The position numbers and the translations under genes were made by a program. The notes beneath the pieces were generated by a model that saw only the letters and a program-made list of their open reading frames with translations, had not been told where the DNA came from and did no database searches. DNA of 64,000 bases from Ciona savignyi (taxonomy: Eukaryota; Chordata; Ascidiacea; Phlebobranchia; Cionidae), in NCBI GenBank assembly GCA_000149265.1, contig CH002498.1:635335-699334 (forward strand). Direction: 5' to 3'. Numbering within the stretch: position 1 is the first letter of the stretch; each line of letters starts with the position of its first letter. This document shows positions 1 to 13,900 of the stretch, piece after piece.

Positions 1-2
1 AC

Positions 3-592
3 AGGAAACCACTCTCGCCCACTGATATCCTGATAACGCACTATTCTAATTGGCATTGTTTGAAGGCCGCAGTTGCGTGGATATTGAGATTTGGAGCGCA
101 CCCCCGAGCACGTGCAATGAATGGAGTTCCAGAACCAGTTTCCTTTCGTCTAACAGTCGCCGAAATTGCCCACGCCAAGAGGTCACTGATAAGGTATGTT
201 CAATCTCAACATTTTATTGATTGGAGAGCGGCCACCAATAACAAACTTGATACAAACTCAACTAACGCACTGATTAATGCATTGCGACGATTTATTGCTC
301 GACAAGGAAACCCGTCTCACATTTACTCCGACAATAGAACAAACCTGGTTGGGGCCGAACGGTTGCTCCGTGAGTCTATCCAGGAATGGAACCAAAATGA
401 AATACATGACTTTGTTCTACAACGCGAAATTCAATGGAATTTCAACCCTTCCTGCGCTTCACACATGGGTGGAGCCTGGGAAAGAATGATTAGATCCGTT
501 CGTCGGATTTTACTTTCCATTTCAGGTGAAAAGACATTGAACGATGATCAACTGACAACCCTAGCTGCTGGAGTCCGAGGCAATACATGAGT
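3..592 (+). pseudogene. BEL/Pao integrase region (partial, frameshifted)
   Basis: The frame is open from the window edge, so the ATG-less start near 60 is not a true start. Visible in order: a segment typical of the stretch before Pao integrase (SNWHCLKAAVAWILRF), the integrase core around IYSDNRTNLVGAE with its DN pair, and the conserved SHMGGAWERMIRSVR block. Frame is lost near 575-590, just before the usual RPLTPV motif, which appears in another frame at about 591-610. Integrase would insert the element cDNA. This copy is broken. Confidence 0.8.
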
Positions 593-702
593 TGTCGACC
601 TCTCACTCCCGTTACACTGAAATATCGATGGCGAGACGCCATTAAAACCGAACCTCCTGCTCAAGGTGAACCCGTCAAGTGAGCTGCCTCCAACTTTGAC
701 CA

Positions 703-1080
703 ATGAACGGCAAAGTTACGCTCCGACGCCGCTGGTGCTACGTTCTACATCTAGCCAACCGAATTTGGGCCAGATGGTCGGGAGAGTACCTCCGAACTAT
801 CATCGCACGCCAGAAATGGCACAACAGAAAAGAAAACGTGAAGATAGGAGACGTTGTGTTTCTGGTGGACAACACAACACCACGATCACAATGGTTCATT
901 GAAAGAATCACCTCCGTGTACCCGGACAGCCACGGTGTAGTTCGAAATGTGCAAGTCAAAGCACGTGACACCGAATTAAAGAGACCGATACACAAACTAT
1001 GTATCATAGTACCCGCTATGGACGTGCGCAATGAGAGTGTTGACCCGCTACATGCAGATCAACGAGAATGTGGGCATTAG
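703..1080 (+). pseudogene. BEL/Pao C-terminal DUF5641-like domain (broken)
   Basis: The open stretch ends in TAG at 1078-1080. It contains the RRRWCYVLHLANRIWARW segment, a GDVVFLVD-like strand and a final KRPIHKLCIIVPA, typical of the domain after integrase in Pao elements. It is out of frame with the integrase part, and stops (680-682, 698-700) lie in the linking frames. It is a remnant of one polyprotein, not a separate gene. Confidence 0.75.
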
Positions 1081-1168
1081 CCCAGTCATTGAATGAATCT
1101 TAACAGCGACGTAAATCAATTAAATTGTAAATTGCTCAATTGTACGATCTCGCAATTTGGGGGGGGAG

Positions 1169-1630
1169 TGTAAGATTTATCGTCGCAATTATTGTTTATA
1201 TTATATCGATGTCACTAGGGAATAAGATCGCTATTGTATTCCCTTTTTCCCACCATTTCACCGAACTATAAAACGCTAGTTTTTTACTGCCTGAGCATTA
1301 TCGTGAGGTAATCGGTCTTTTGGTAGTTTTAGTAGGTTTGGAATTATCGGTTATTGTTAAGATGTGTATGACGTGCTTTGGCTCCTGTTCAGCCACAATT
1401 TGGTAAATATTGGTTTTATTTCTCAAACTAGTAATTTTTGTGATAATTAAATTGTACATATATTTTTCCTTAGAAAACCGTCATTTCAAGACCTTTCATT
1501 TCCGCCATCATTCAAATTCGAATAAATTCACAAGTTTTGGATAATGACGCGTTATTTCAAACTCTGAATAAAGGACGCCGTCTATAAGCATACTGCAACC
1601 TCTCATTAAGACAGGTGTTAGGAGCCAACA
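1169..1630 (+). repeat. 3' LTR of the BEL/Pao element (end approximate)
   Basis: Starts with TGTAAG right after the purine tract. It carries a TATA-like ACTATAAAACG near 1265-1275 and an AATAAA at 1567-1572. The 3' end is inferred: ACA at 1611-1613 or AACA near 1630, the latter inside a short inverted repeat (GGTGTT...AACACC). The 5' LTR lies outside the window, so the boundaries could not be checked by self-alignment. Confidence 0.55.
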
Positions 1631-1907
1631 CCTTGTCGGGAAGTTACAGTGTTAGTCCAATTTCAAAAAAATATAGAAGTTATCACAGGACCCCATGTTA
1701 CATCATACTATTTCAGCTGGTATTTACGACATTATTAGGTGAACACGATGTAGTAAACTGTTATATAAAGGTATGGAAACTGACTCTCATTCCCGAATAA
1801 ACCCGAAAAAATAACCCCAATCTTAGGCCAAGTACACGAGGGGTAAGTTTCTCTACTTCTTTATCTCCTTTTTAGTTTAACACATTTTATCATCACCACA
1901 CACCTAC

Positions 1908-4900
1908 CCTTATTTTGCTTCCAACCACCCCCACCACGGACTTTATTTTCTTCTTCATCCCGATACGAGCGGTGTTGACCAGAGCATCGAATGTGAACAT
2001 CACCCGCTCACCACTGGGTCCCTCAGGATGCCTCTCTGCGACATTATCACTTGTTACGGTAAAAGAACCCAGCGGATTTATGGGTTCTGCTAAATTGATT
2101 AACCGTCTGAATCTGCACAACACACTGAAATAGCTCCGTTAACCCGACGGTGGGCGTGAGTAATCTGACGTTTTCCCGTGTGTTAACCCCCTTTTTCCCA
2201 TTCATAGGGATAAAGATGAAAATTCTATTCTCAGTAAAGGGATGAAATAAGATTTCCCACGTATTTGTGAGACGGAAAAGCCCGAGGAATGGAACAAGAG
2301 CATTCGCCAAAATAAAAAAACAATCAAGAGTGAGGAATGTGCGGAAGGTTCGAACCCATGATGGACTAGCCCTAAGACGTTTTTTTTATATATGGTTGAT
2401 ATATGTATCGGTCGCGTTAACCATTCGGACACACGACCTTACAATTGTGCGACCAATTGGTGGATGAGACCGATTTATATAGCGATTTCTACAGGAAACC
2501 CGTCTTAGTGGTTCCCATCATATGTTCGAAACTACCAGTAAAAACATATACCCACTCTCAGTTTCCGGGCTGGTGTAATGCCTGGTTGGGTGTCCTGGAG
2601 CAAGTGCTGCCCTTTGTCTGAATCCAATACGGTCATGTAGCCGGATAGTTAACGCGACCGATACATATAGCGAATTTTAAAATAAACAGCCTAAGCAACG
2701 AAAGCCTAACCTGGTTAAAAAATTAATAAAAAATAAAACTTTGCCTGTACTCATTGAAGTAATTAGTCAATCAAACACAGTAACAATCTAGTATACAAAC
2801 GTCAGGTGTACTAATCTAAACATCGACTTACCCACAGTTTCGGCTACTTTCTTAAAATTCATTTTCTCAGGGATGCTGTCAATAAAGGACTTGACGTACT
2901 GCAAAGTAATGGATTTGGGTAATATTCCGAAACTCGAAACTAAGCCTGACAAAAATGCATTAAAAATTAAAGAAGTAACTACTTTAATACAGCTTCAACA
3001 ACCAAACGCTACATACGCAAGTCTAACATAAGGCTAAGAACGTTTTGAAAGTTTTTTTTATAACTAAACTTATCTCCGCGCTTGTTGGGATAAAATCAGT
3101 GACCTGTAATAACCCCAAACCCACCTGAAGGTTATTTAAGGTCAAGCACAGTTCCTCTGTCACGTCGAACTGTCCCTCTTCGTCGAAGAAGCCCACCGCC
3201 TTTAGTTTGTTGTGTACTAGATCCGCGTAGCACTCCAGCGCGTTGGCCATGTCGTCCGTCAGGCGTAGCGCGATGGTGTACGCGTCAACCGGATCCGGCC
3301 AACTCAGGCTGCGCCAGAATGTCACCACGTATGAAAGGAAATTGGAAAATGTTAACTTGTTCTATAGAAACGTATATTGTGTACGGGTTAAATATACGCA
3401 CAAAATTAAATGTATATACATTATATATATATATAATCTGTGGTAGGAATAGAGGAGTTGAAATACGTACATTTATCAGAATATCATCAACTTATCAAAG
3501 CTGCGGGGATATTTAGGTTTTCAGACACTTCACTAATGTAATACTAAATAAACATAGTTTAGAAAAAGTCTTATTGTACCATTTTGACTGCAATGTACTG
3601 TAAAATTTAGTGAGTTTTTAAATGCGCCTCGGTTGAAATAAGGTTGCAGAGCACTGCGGGCTCGGGGCCCGAGCACTTAAAGTCTGGGCGGGCCTAATAT
3701 ACAATTTTGACTGCAATGTGCCGTCAAATTTAGTAAGTTTTTAAATGCGCTTCGAGTGATATAAGGTTTCAGGGCACTGGGCTAAGAGGCCGAGCACTTT
3801 AAAGTCCGGTCCTAATAAAAAGAAGTACAAACAAAAGCAACTTATCCCGGATAAGCATCCTATGGTGTCCACAGCCGAAGAGGTGTGTTTCACGATTTCG
3901 TCCACTCTCTCAACTTGATCGAGCTCGACAGCTTTCCGTAAACGGCTGTTCGTGCGGCCCCTTGACATCTGCAACCACCGGAGCACAGTTGGACGGAACC
4001 AGTCCACAAAACTTCTTAGGTTTTCAACCTCCCCACCGTTGATCAACTGAGAACCTTGGCCTGCGCAGTGGATGTTTTGTTATTCGGATTTCTACCGTAG
4101 TAAAAAGAAAGTCCAAAATTTCTCCAAATTTATAAATGCATTGGATGTGCATTATGGCTAGGTTCCAGCGAGCTAGCCGGACGAGACAGCTTTATTTGCT
4201 GGAAGTGTCAAATTATGCGACAAAACGAACTGATGTTTCTTTAAAACAGTGTAGGTTCTACAGTTAAATCGATGTCTCTACTACATGCAACACACGGAAG
4301 TCTATTCTGAGACTTTACCACATACGTTTGTAATGGATATAACATGTTGACGTAACGACACCAGAATCGTAGGCTTCAACAACCCGTTTCTTTGACACAG
4401 GAATTGGTTATCTGCCCAACTCGCTAACATTGTGATGTCAAATCGTATTTGTTATTCGCTTAGGGTTGTTGCGGACTAATTCGATTAATAACTTTTTGCT
4501 TCAAAAATCTAGGGTTCTTTTAAGCATAAAATCTTACTGTTAGCGGAGACATGCGAAGTCGAATGTTTCGCGCTTGTAATCCCAAGCTTGTGACACAATT
4601 CCGCAAGATTCTTCACACTCAAGTAAAGTCGAAACAACAGGGTGCTCTTCGATTCCGATTCGACTTGATTTGGATCTAAAAATTACCACCGTCATTATTT
4701 AAACCAACTATTTCTGCGACATTGCAATAAAGACGGATTTACACAAGCAGACACTTTGGCTGGCGGTTATTGGTTTTATTATACTAAGCGAACATTCACA
4801 CGCTTCTCGTAAAAAAACGGCATCGGGTTTCAATCCCACAATCTTTGGCGGATGGGGTAATGTGGTTTGAAGGGAAAATCACTGGTGGCTAGGATATGAC

Positions 4901-7900
4901 ATTAATTTTTTATCTCAGTAGATTTATTAACGAAGGAGAGTTATACCTTGCAATACGGAAAGAGCGTTATCAAACGTGGTACCGTCAGATTGCTTCGCGC
5001 CCACCATCGAGTTACCGGAGCTATTCTATTGTGTTGTGCATGATTGATACGTTTTTATAGTTTTAGTGCAACCAATTATTTAATGAGCGCAAGCCATTCA
5101 CGCAAGTATTTTTCCCAAGTATACAACCGTTCTGCAAGCGACCAGTTTCGATCCTACAGCCATTCGGGCTGAAAAGTTTACGACAAATCCACCAAGTTAT
5201 TTGCTAACTAATCTTAAGGCAACCATTTCTGAACAATATGCTTGCAACACGCTTGGTACAACTCCTAAAAAAAACTTCGCACCTTCCATTACACTTAGCT
5301 GCTTGTTCACTTTATACATGGCTTCTCTGGCGTCCTTCGCAAAGCTATGAGCAACAGTATCATGTACAATGGCGCTGTAGTCGATTCCGATTATTTTAAA
5401 GAACACTCCATGGTAGATACTGTGGCCCAACATCATATCTCGGTATATTCGGTCGGCGAGCTTGATCAGCGCTTCGATTTCCGAGCCTGGTGTGGATTTG
5501 TTAAAGAAATTGATAATTTTTTACCCGGATAGGATTCGAACTCATGATAGGCTCGTCACCAAGGCCTTTTTTATCGAAATCGTTATGTGTATCGGTGTGT
5601 GTGTGTGAGCGCGTTAAATCATAATTCATAGATTTAAAAGTTAGGATGCAAAAAAGTTAAATCTACAAATAACAATTTAAATTTATATGAAGTACGTTAC
5701 TAAACGTCTTAAAATGAACATTGTTATTTTCAATTAACTGAAACTAGCGTGAACCCATTTGTGTAGTATGGCGCTTGAAAATCGTTCTCTTGCAACTAAA
5801 TGTATGTTAATTGTCTGTTGCAATAGCCTGCCATTTACAAGTTAATCACGAAGCATGACTGCAATAATAGCAATGTGTTATGCTCCTTATCTTACCTCCA
5901 TAAAGTGAGGCCTTCTCCTCGTCGTATTCTTTCTCCACCGACTCGTCCAGCATTGTGTCGTACAGGTCAACGTAATACGCATCTGTGCCACGCTTCAGCG
6001 CTTCCCTGACGTCATCCGTGACGTCGGAGGAGCCGGAAATCGTAGGATTGATGGTGCGCACCAGCTGGTATAAGCTCATACCGCCCAGCTTTTTTATGCA
6101 CAGCAGCAAACTTCCGAGAGAGATGACGTAATCCGGCTGTGACGTGTCAGGTTTTTAATATCGTGACTTATTAAATGGCTTCCATAGCGGATATACAATT
6201 CTTTCCGCCTACTGTTGCATCATGTTTGAAATAACAATACTAGAAATGAATTGCTGCACGGTACATGATTTTCAAACTTTTATATTTTTGAGTTGCAAGT
6301 TAGGTAAAACCTGCTTTACTGCGCTGTTTCTCCAATATTTCAGTTTCGTATACCGACCCTGCATTGTACATGTGCGGTCGTGTGGTCAAATTGTTAACGC
6401 GGCCGATACATATATACAGATTATGGTGGTTTGGAGCGTCGCCTTTTCAGCGAAATGTTGGCCGTTAAAAAGACAACAAAAAGGCATGGTATAAAGGGTT
6501 TTCTAAGTCACGGAAATAAACTAGATTTCCTATCCTTACTTTTCCGGTGGAAAACTCTTCCCGGTGACGAGCCAATTTGTCGGATTCGTGCCGCAAGAAG
6601 TTGTAGAACGACTCGCAAAGGACGTCGACCGTGTACTTCTCCGCACAAACCGCCTTCGTGTCGCTGCTGTGAGCTTCCAGTTCTTTCAACAATCCATCAA
6701 TGAAGAGAATATCAATACCGTGTGTCGACTGTGAGTAACACGTCATTTGAACACGTTCGTAAACTTCTACCTCCGAGCAATGCCCATGATTAACGAAACA
6801 TTAGCAAATTAAAAGCAATTTAGAGGATGGATGCTTGGAAACTCTTATGTCTAAGATAAGACATAGTAAGTTTTTGTGTTTTAGGGAGTAGCATTGCACC
6901 AAACCGACGCTTGCCCCCGTTAATTCAAACGGTAATTAAAATTATAGGTTTTAATTACAATACACAATATAATTACAATATCATAGAATATTATTGTTTA
7001 TCCCCGTGCAGGGGCGTTAACATACGTGTAATCGTCAGATTACCTTGTTCCCATCGTCGAATTACCTTAGCTATTGCAGTGTGTTGTGTATATTTGATAA
7101 GAACTTCCTTTAATTTTGGCAAAACGAATTAATCGACTGGGCTTAGCCAATGTCTGATAAGTTCTCTGCCCAAGAATACAACCTAGTAGCTAGCGGCCAG
7201 TTTCGAACCGGCAACCCTTCGCCTGTAAGGTGACGCAATATTCTGCCAAATTATACATAAGAATAAGAATAACATGAGAAACACGAACGAGATAACGTGA
7301 AGTAATATTAAAATTAGTAATTTTTTAACAGTACAAGCAATGATGCTGAGCTACAACTTATAATTACATTGCGGACACTCTTACTTTCAAGTGAATTTTC
7401 GAGAACACTTCCCACCGCACGATGGCGCAAGTAAGAGGGTCTATCTCATGCTGTCCAATGAACTCTTGAATTATACTGTCAATCTGCTTGGGCAGAACAG
7501 CGTTCCACACTTCTCCACCCTAGACAAACAATAAAATTTAATTGCCTTATTACATGATATTGTTTGTTAAGACTACTTAACAAGGCCATGCATTATGCTT
7601 CGAAATAGAATCAAAATAGCCATGGTTAAACATCGGGTCAAACAGAACTGAATGTGAGAAGTCAGCAACCAAGCTTTACTGAGCATATAGGAAATAGGGG
7701 GGGGGGTTATGGAATAGGACATTTCTGTTTATTGCTGTAAATGGAAAAACCAATGGGGGTTAACACACGACCAATCGTCAGATCAACTCGCCGCATCGTC
7801 GGGTTACCTGAGCTATTGCAATGTGTATTATTTAGCCCTTCAATTTGGTAGAACCCATAAATCCGCTGAGTTCAGGTTAGGTCGTTAAGTGCCTTGTCCA

Positions 7901-10900
7901 AGTACACAACCGACTAGCTGGCGACCAGTTTCGTACGCGCAAGCTTTCGACTGAAAGGCGCCGCACTAAACAACCAGACTAATTGGTCGAACAAACGTAA
8001 CCGTGCAGTGGTATAGTGTGTTACTAAGTACAGGATCGCTTCATACCAAAACCAGAAACGTAAGTGTACGTTTCACCCTATATAGCCTTGTCACTTGTAA
8101 GGCATATGTAATTGTAGCCTTGTGCGTTGAGCCATGGCAATATTAAATGGAGGCATACACCTTTTCCCCACTCCCACCATAAATATCCAACAGACATATA
8201 CAGCAACAAACATATTTTGTTCAGATCAAACGAGTTGGTGACAATAATAACACAAGTCACCTTACAAGTAATATAAGGCTAGAGTGTAAAAATTTGGAAA
8301 CGTAAATTGAAAACTAAAATAAAAGTGTGGGTGCGATCACGCATGTATACGACCTACATGCTTTAAAATGCACCTTATATTAAAACAAACTATAGTTTAA
8401 ATGCAACATTTTTATGAAGGCAACGATTTAAAAATACAGGCTAAAAAAATCGGTTGTACAGCTAGCTATATTGCAGTAAACGTGTGTTCTACTGTTTTCG
8501 TTATAGCATAAGCAAATAGTTCAGTAGAATAAAGTTATAAAACTTGGAGTTATTGATTGACCAGATGTTCTTGTAAAGTTTTATTGAACTGAGGTACAAT
8601 AAATGCCGAGGTGCCTTATTCATACAGCCCTCCGTAAATATTTGGAAAGTTATTAGAACTAGACGTGGTAACGCCTTCCGCACAATGTTGAAATGAACGA
8701 CCACTATGCAAGTCAACGGGCGTATATTTTCTTGCTGTTGTTTTATAGCGATTTATCTTTGAAAGCTGGTTACGTTAACACGTTATAATTAAAAATTAGG
8801 GTCTCATTTGTACTTAATAGAGTCATTTTGCTTTGGTAATTTGCTAATTCGACCAAAAACGTTACGGAACCTTCGAAAATCATATAACACACTGTGTTGT
8901 TTGATAATCTATTTTATTTACCGACCCAAGTTTCGAATCCATGATGGGCTCGGCAGTATAACTGTTTTTGTATATAGTCGGAATATGTGTCGGTCGCGCT
9001 AACCATTCGGCTATACGATAAGGTCGAATTCTTGTTTAACCGAAGGGAGCAGAATATTTCGATTTAAACAGAGCTTTATCTATTAGTGAAGTTTTGTGTT
9101 TTTAATCGGGCCAAGTTTTTCGAACCCGTGATGGTTCGTTGATAATACCGTTGTTTCTATATAATTTGGTATATGTATCAGTACCATTAACCATTCGGCC
9201 AAACGACTATATACACTTTTTTGGTTAATTTAATGTTTTCAATGGTAGTGTGTGTCAGGAGCCGTCGGTGGTAGGACAGAATCAGAAAAACTCAAGATTT
9301 TAACAAACTCACGTACCTTAGCTAAATGCTCTTCGAAGCTAGTTTCTGCAGCCGTGGTTAGTATTCCGGCTAATACCACATCGACCGGGTATTGCTTATG
9401 CTCGCTTCTCTCACGTTCTTGCGTACTACGTATCGTGTGTATCTCGATATGCAACTTAATACGGCCGGTCACTTTCTGTAAAATGGAAAATTTGTTAAAA
9501 ATAGAAAAAAATTATTTCGATTTAAATCCAGCGTGCGATGAGCGCCATGAGAGAACTGTGAATCACGGGATCGCAGCCAAGAGGCAATCAAGGAACGTCT
9601 AAGGATGACGCCCATCTTCTTGGTCATTGGGCTACGTGGCATGATATATATAACACGAGACAACGCGCGGACATAGCCTGGTTATATATAGAATTTGCCT
9701 TTGTTTAAAGTTATAATTGAACTCACAAAAAAAATTCAAACTTTCAACAATTGTGCATGTAGAAAATAAACATTAATAAAACTTGTTTTGGCATAGCTAC
9801 AGAAAATAAGGTTCATATTCGATTCAACATAATAATATTTAAATGTTTTAAAATCCCTTTGCTTTTGTGAAAATTCGGGTTTCATTACACTAGCTAGTGC
9901 ATTAAAAATAGAGATGTTAGGTGATGCGTAAAGTACTGAAAATAAGACTGTACAGATCGTATCCATTATTTAAACAAAACATACATTATGGAATTTTGTC
10001 ACATATACCCGTTTTAACAGTATTTAAAAACAACTTCCAACCCCTTTTCCCATGCAGCACTAATCATGTAGTTCTAAAAACACTAAACGAATAGATAGAT
10101 ATATTATAATTTTGAAAACAAAAAAATTGAGATAAAAAAATGAAAAATGAAACCTGTAGTGAATGTGCTGAGCGCAGTTTGAACCATCTTTCCAGCCCCT
10201 GGGACGGAATGCTTGAGAGTGGTAGAGAGCTAAACCCCATGAAGTCATCTTTCTCTTCCGACATAACGGATTGTGACACGACTTCTTTCACGTACCTTCA
10301 TATGCATAATACGATGATATCATATGAGTTAAGGAGATAGTATGTAAGCAAATTGTCACTTTATTTCTCGGAAGAAGGGGAATGACGGTTATTGGACCAA
10401 ATATCTGAGCAAACTTGAACAAGGATTTTGACAAGACGTTTTACGTTACTGCGTCAATAAACTACACTTTAATGGATCGTTTAGAAATGTTTAATCCAAT
10501 GGTAAACATACATCTATATTTTTTCATACTCCGACCGTAAGCAGGGCCTGACTTTAAAAATGTTATAACGTCTTTTGTTGTCTCACTTCCGGGTATTCAC
10601 CATGTAATCCTATATCGTGTTTTATTTATGTCAACAAAAATTAATGTTATATTGCACGTATTTATCCGCGGTATCCGTTTCATCTTTAAATAATATTTGT
10701 GTCTGGTTTGTCGTGTCTGTATATGGCTGCGGTTTTGTAGTTCCCACTCCTTTTAATTGTTGCGTAATTCGGCGTATGCCGTGTTTACCACGAAAATGAC
10801 AATAGGCTATGATCTGCAGATTAATGAGTAAGAATGTGCCACTCATTACACATACAAGTGGTGGTTCACTTCTGGAAACCAATCTTTTACCTAGTATAAC

Positions 10901-13900
10901 CCTATAGAAGGTGATTATTACTTTAAAAAATAATCACTAAAACAAAGCCTGTAAAAATGCCAAAAGCACTTAGTTATATATATTTATATTTTTACGGCAA
11001 ATCTCGTACCAATTATTCTCCGGAGCAATGTGTATCGTTATAATAATCTAAGAAACGAGTATCTTACAGGGTGGCTCAAGGGTACACATGTTGGGTTAAT
11101 TAGATCACGCCTAATTATTCAGACCACAACTAGGATGCTATGAAACGTGTGGTTCTTTTCATAATTGTATTATGGTAGAAATTGCAAGATTGCCACAAAC
11201 GTAGTTTTTTTTATAGGTAATGATATACCCCATGATGGACTCGTTCATAAGACAGCTTTTGTGTAGAACCGGTATATATATATCGCTTGCGTCAAATGAC
11301 CTTACGAACCGCCAGGTAAGTAGCAAAACCGATACTGCGCACTAAGCACAATACAGTGGTCAGCAAGTTTCGTACGTAGTAAAAATAGGGATGAAATAAC
11401 ACAGCTGGGCACCTTGTTGAGATCATTATTTATTAAATTAAATACTTCTTTAGGTAAATTCACCTGTCAGTTAAAATACGCCTTTTAATTATTTATTTTC
11501 TAGTCCGATTGGCAACGTTTGATTTTATCAAATGTGGTAAACCACAATACATTGCGAATACCGCCATATGTAACCATATTTCACTTAGTTGCATTAAAAT
11601 TTTATATCGGCAAAGGTGCACGCGGATGAAGTGACTGCATAACTGTCCTTCACGGTGCGAAACTGCACGTTACAGCGGGTTTAGATAAAGATTTGCAAAC
11701 CGAAATGCGTTTCCCCCTCCATTTCAAAGCGTTAAGTTCGAGCAAACTGTTAATAATTAACAAGGTCACTTATGCTTCTTTTTGCGAAATATTAACAAAA
11801 ACTTGTTTTCCAAACGTTGTGTGATTTACGCTTCAAACAAGGGTGTCATCCAACTCAAATACTATGACGTAGAAATAATTTTATTATTTATTACGGCGTG
11901 AAGGTTTGGTTTTAACTTTGTTTAATTAACACTGCGGTTTGTGTACACAGACATAAAAAATGAGGAATCCTAAAACGTTAATATCAAGATCAGACGCGCG
12001 ATTTACAGGTTTCTATGGCAACTTTTTTACCGATCTAAGGTTCGAACTCATGAAGACCGTTTTTTTATTTACATTACTTTGGTTTAGGTATCGGTCGCGT
12101 TAACCACGCGGTCACATGAATGTGCAAGGCAACTTCACTTTTTACATTCGCTGTCACGTATTGTGCTTTCGTGTTTAACAGTATACTTTTCAGCAACAAT
12201 GCCTGCCGTGACAAAATTGCGTATCCAAATATTCGTGGATGGTGCAACCATTTGATATATATTTCGTGACATAAAGAAACACGGAAATATTATGGTCAAG
12301 GAGCCTTTTCACGGTTAAAAGTTATAGATCGTGCATAGAAGACCAAGTATGTGCTTGTTTTTAGCTTAAGTTCGTGCAACCACCCAAATGTTAGATTTGG
12401 CAAAAAAGTTTCGTGATTGGCGCGCCAGTTGTCCTGGCTCGTTTTTTTAAATATTGCGACTTCATATAAATTTGGTTTTGAATTTGGCTCATACAAAAGA
12501 TATGAAACCGCTGGTTCTGATTCTGCAGTTAGGCTGACAGTTTTTTTAATACTCCGAGCTTCGAAACGGCCACCTCTCTTGATCCAGCGCTTTCCACGTT
12601 CCTCTACAGGTTGTTTTTACATGTGCATACGGTCAACTTAAATTATCCGGTCAAACAAATGCAGTTGTGTTTTGCAAACTGCATTACCAGGATACAGACG
12701 TCATTTGGGTGCAAATGGACTCTCATTCATGGCGTCAATAGCCTTGCCGGTTAATTGATCTGTATTGTCATTCGAATTAAAGCCCATAGTCCAAATTACT
12801 TCCGAACGTTTAGTTAGTTACAGACTACAATATACCGCAGCTTATCTTCAATAACGCAATTATGGTCATACTAGCTACACAGATTGAGCTCTGACCACAT
12901 AATATAAAAAAAGTTTTCTTTGCCTTGTCGTTCTCTATAAAAGGGCATTTTTGTGGAGAATTTAAATCCCAAATTAATAAAGTTAATACGTTTGACTAAA
13001 TAAGACAACGCAAACAGTCCATTCTGTATTATTTACATGTTATAGCCGGAACACACGATGGTAAATATACGGAGCTGCGGTGACGCATACTAGACCTAGA
13101 ATTCCGTGTCATAGCACATTATAAACAATGCCTACACGTAACAACAGTGCATTGTTTTGGGAAATTTTGTTTTAATTTTAGTTCTAACTATACCGTAGAT
13201 GTTTTTTTTATTTAGGGGGGGATTTTAGGTGTTTATTTGTATTGTCTGGTATACAAGCTAGATTCGGTGATTCTTTGACAGCCTATACGTTGCTGATTAG
13301 GGTAATAAAGCCCTAAGATCATTTTTTGATGTATGATATGTATAATGCCAATACTTAACTTACCTTCCCACTCCTTTAACGCCTTTCACTTTTTTATAAC
13401 TACCATTCGACGCTGCCGAGTCTTCATCGCAGTCCCAAACTTGTATTTGCAGTGAACAGTTCGGAATTTGATTCCGTTCGATATAAAGTTCCAAGTTTTC
13501 GTTCCATTCTGGGGTTAGGGTCGACTCCTTGACCGATGTGTTCACTGTTGTGAATTTAGAGTGGCGAAGATTCACGTATTGGGAGCTGGGTACAACTGCT
13601 AGCAAGCAGTATGGGTCAGATGTCCCGTCCACATCTTTAGCAGCCAAGTGCTCGGCTTTCTGTACTTGGAACTGTAGTGCGCACCTCTGCGAGATTTCCT
13701 GACTTTGTGCCTTTTCAACAGCTGCTTTGTGGTTCGCATTTGATACTTCAAATGTTTTTTGCGCTAATTCCAATAGGACTGTTTTCGGAAAATCTGACAG
13801 TTCACACTCAAGTCGATTTTCTATAACATTTACAGTGTCTTCATACATCTGGGTCCTAAATGCCGCGTTTTCCATAATTTTCTCGAGCGGTTTCTGCAAC

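Larger units (their letters stand above)
1..1168 (+). mobile_element. BEL/Pao LTR retrotransposon, internal 3' part, decayed
   Basis: Truncated by the left window edge. The + strand encodes the end of a Pao-type polyprotein: a pre-integrase segment, integrase core and a DUF5641-like C-terminal domain, followed by a purine tract of eight G plus AG (1159-1168) directly before a TGTAAG LTR start. The reading frame moves twice (frame of 3-592, then a frame open about 582-682, then 703-1080), so this copy cannot make an intact polyprotein. It lies antisense in a downstream intron of the UNC13D-like gene. Family assignment rests on integrase and DUF5641 motifs. Confidence 0.85.

Noticed and set aside
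1908-2898. Out-of-order exons (rearrangement) at the 3' side of the UNC13D-like gene
   Set aside because: A first alignment suggested swapped exons. Using the acceptor TTTGCAG at 2899 gives NNLQ-YVKSFIDSIPEKMNF, collinear with UNC13D, and all phases fit.
3310-3345. Standard GT-AG acceptor (TATAG before AACAAG near 3366) for the UNC13D-like exon
   Set aside because: It would add about 12 residues absent from the family and no donor in matching phase is present upstream.
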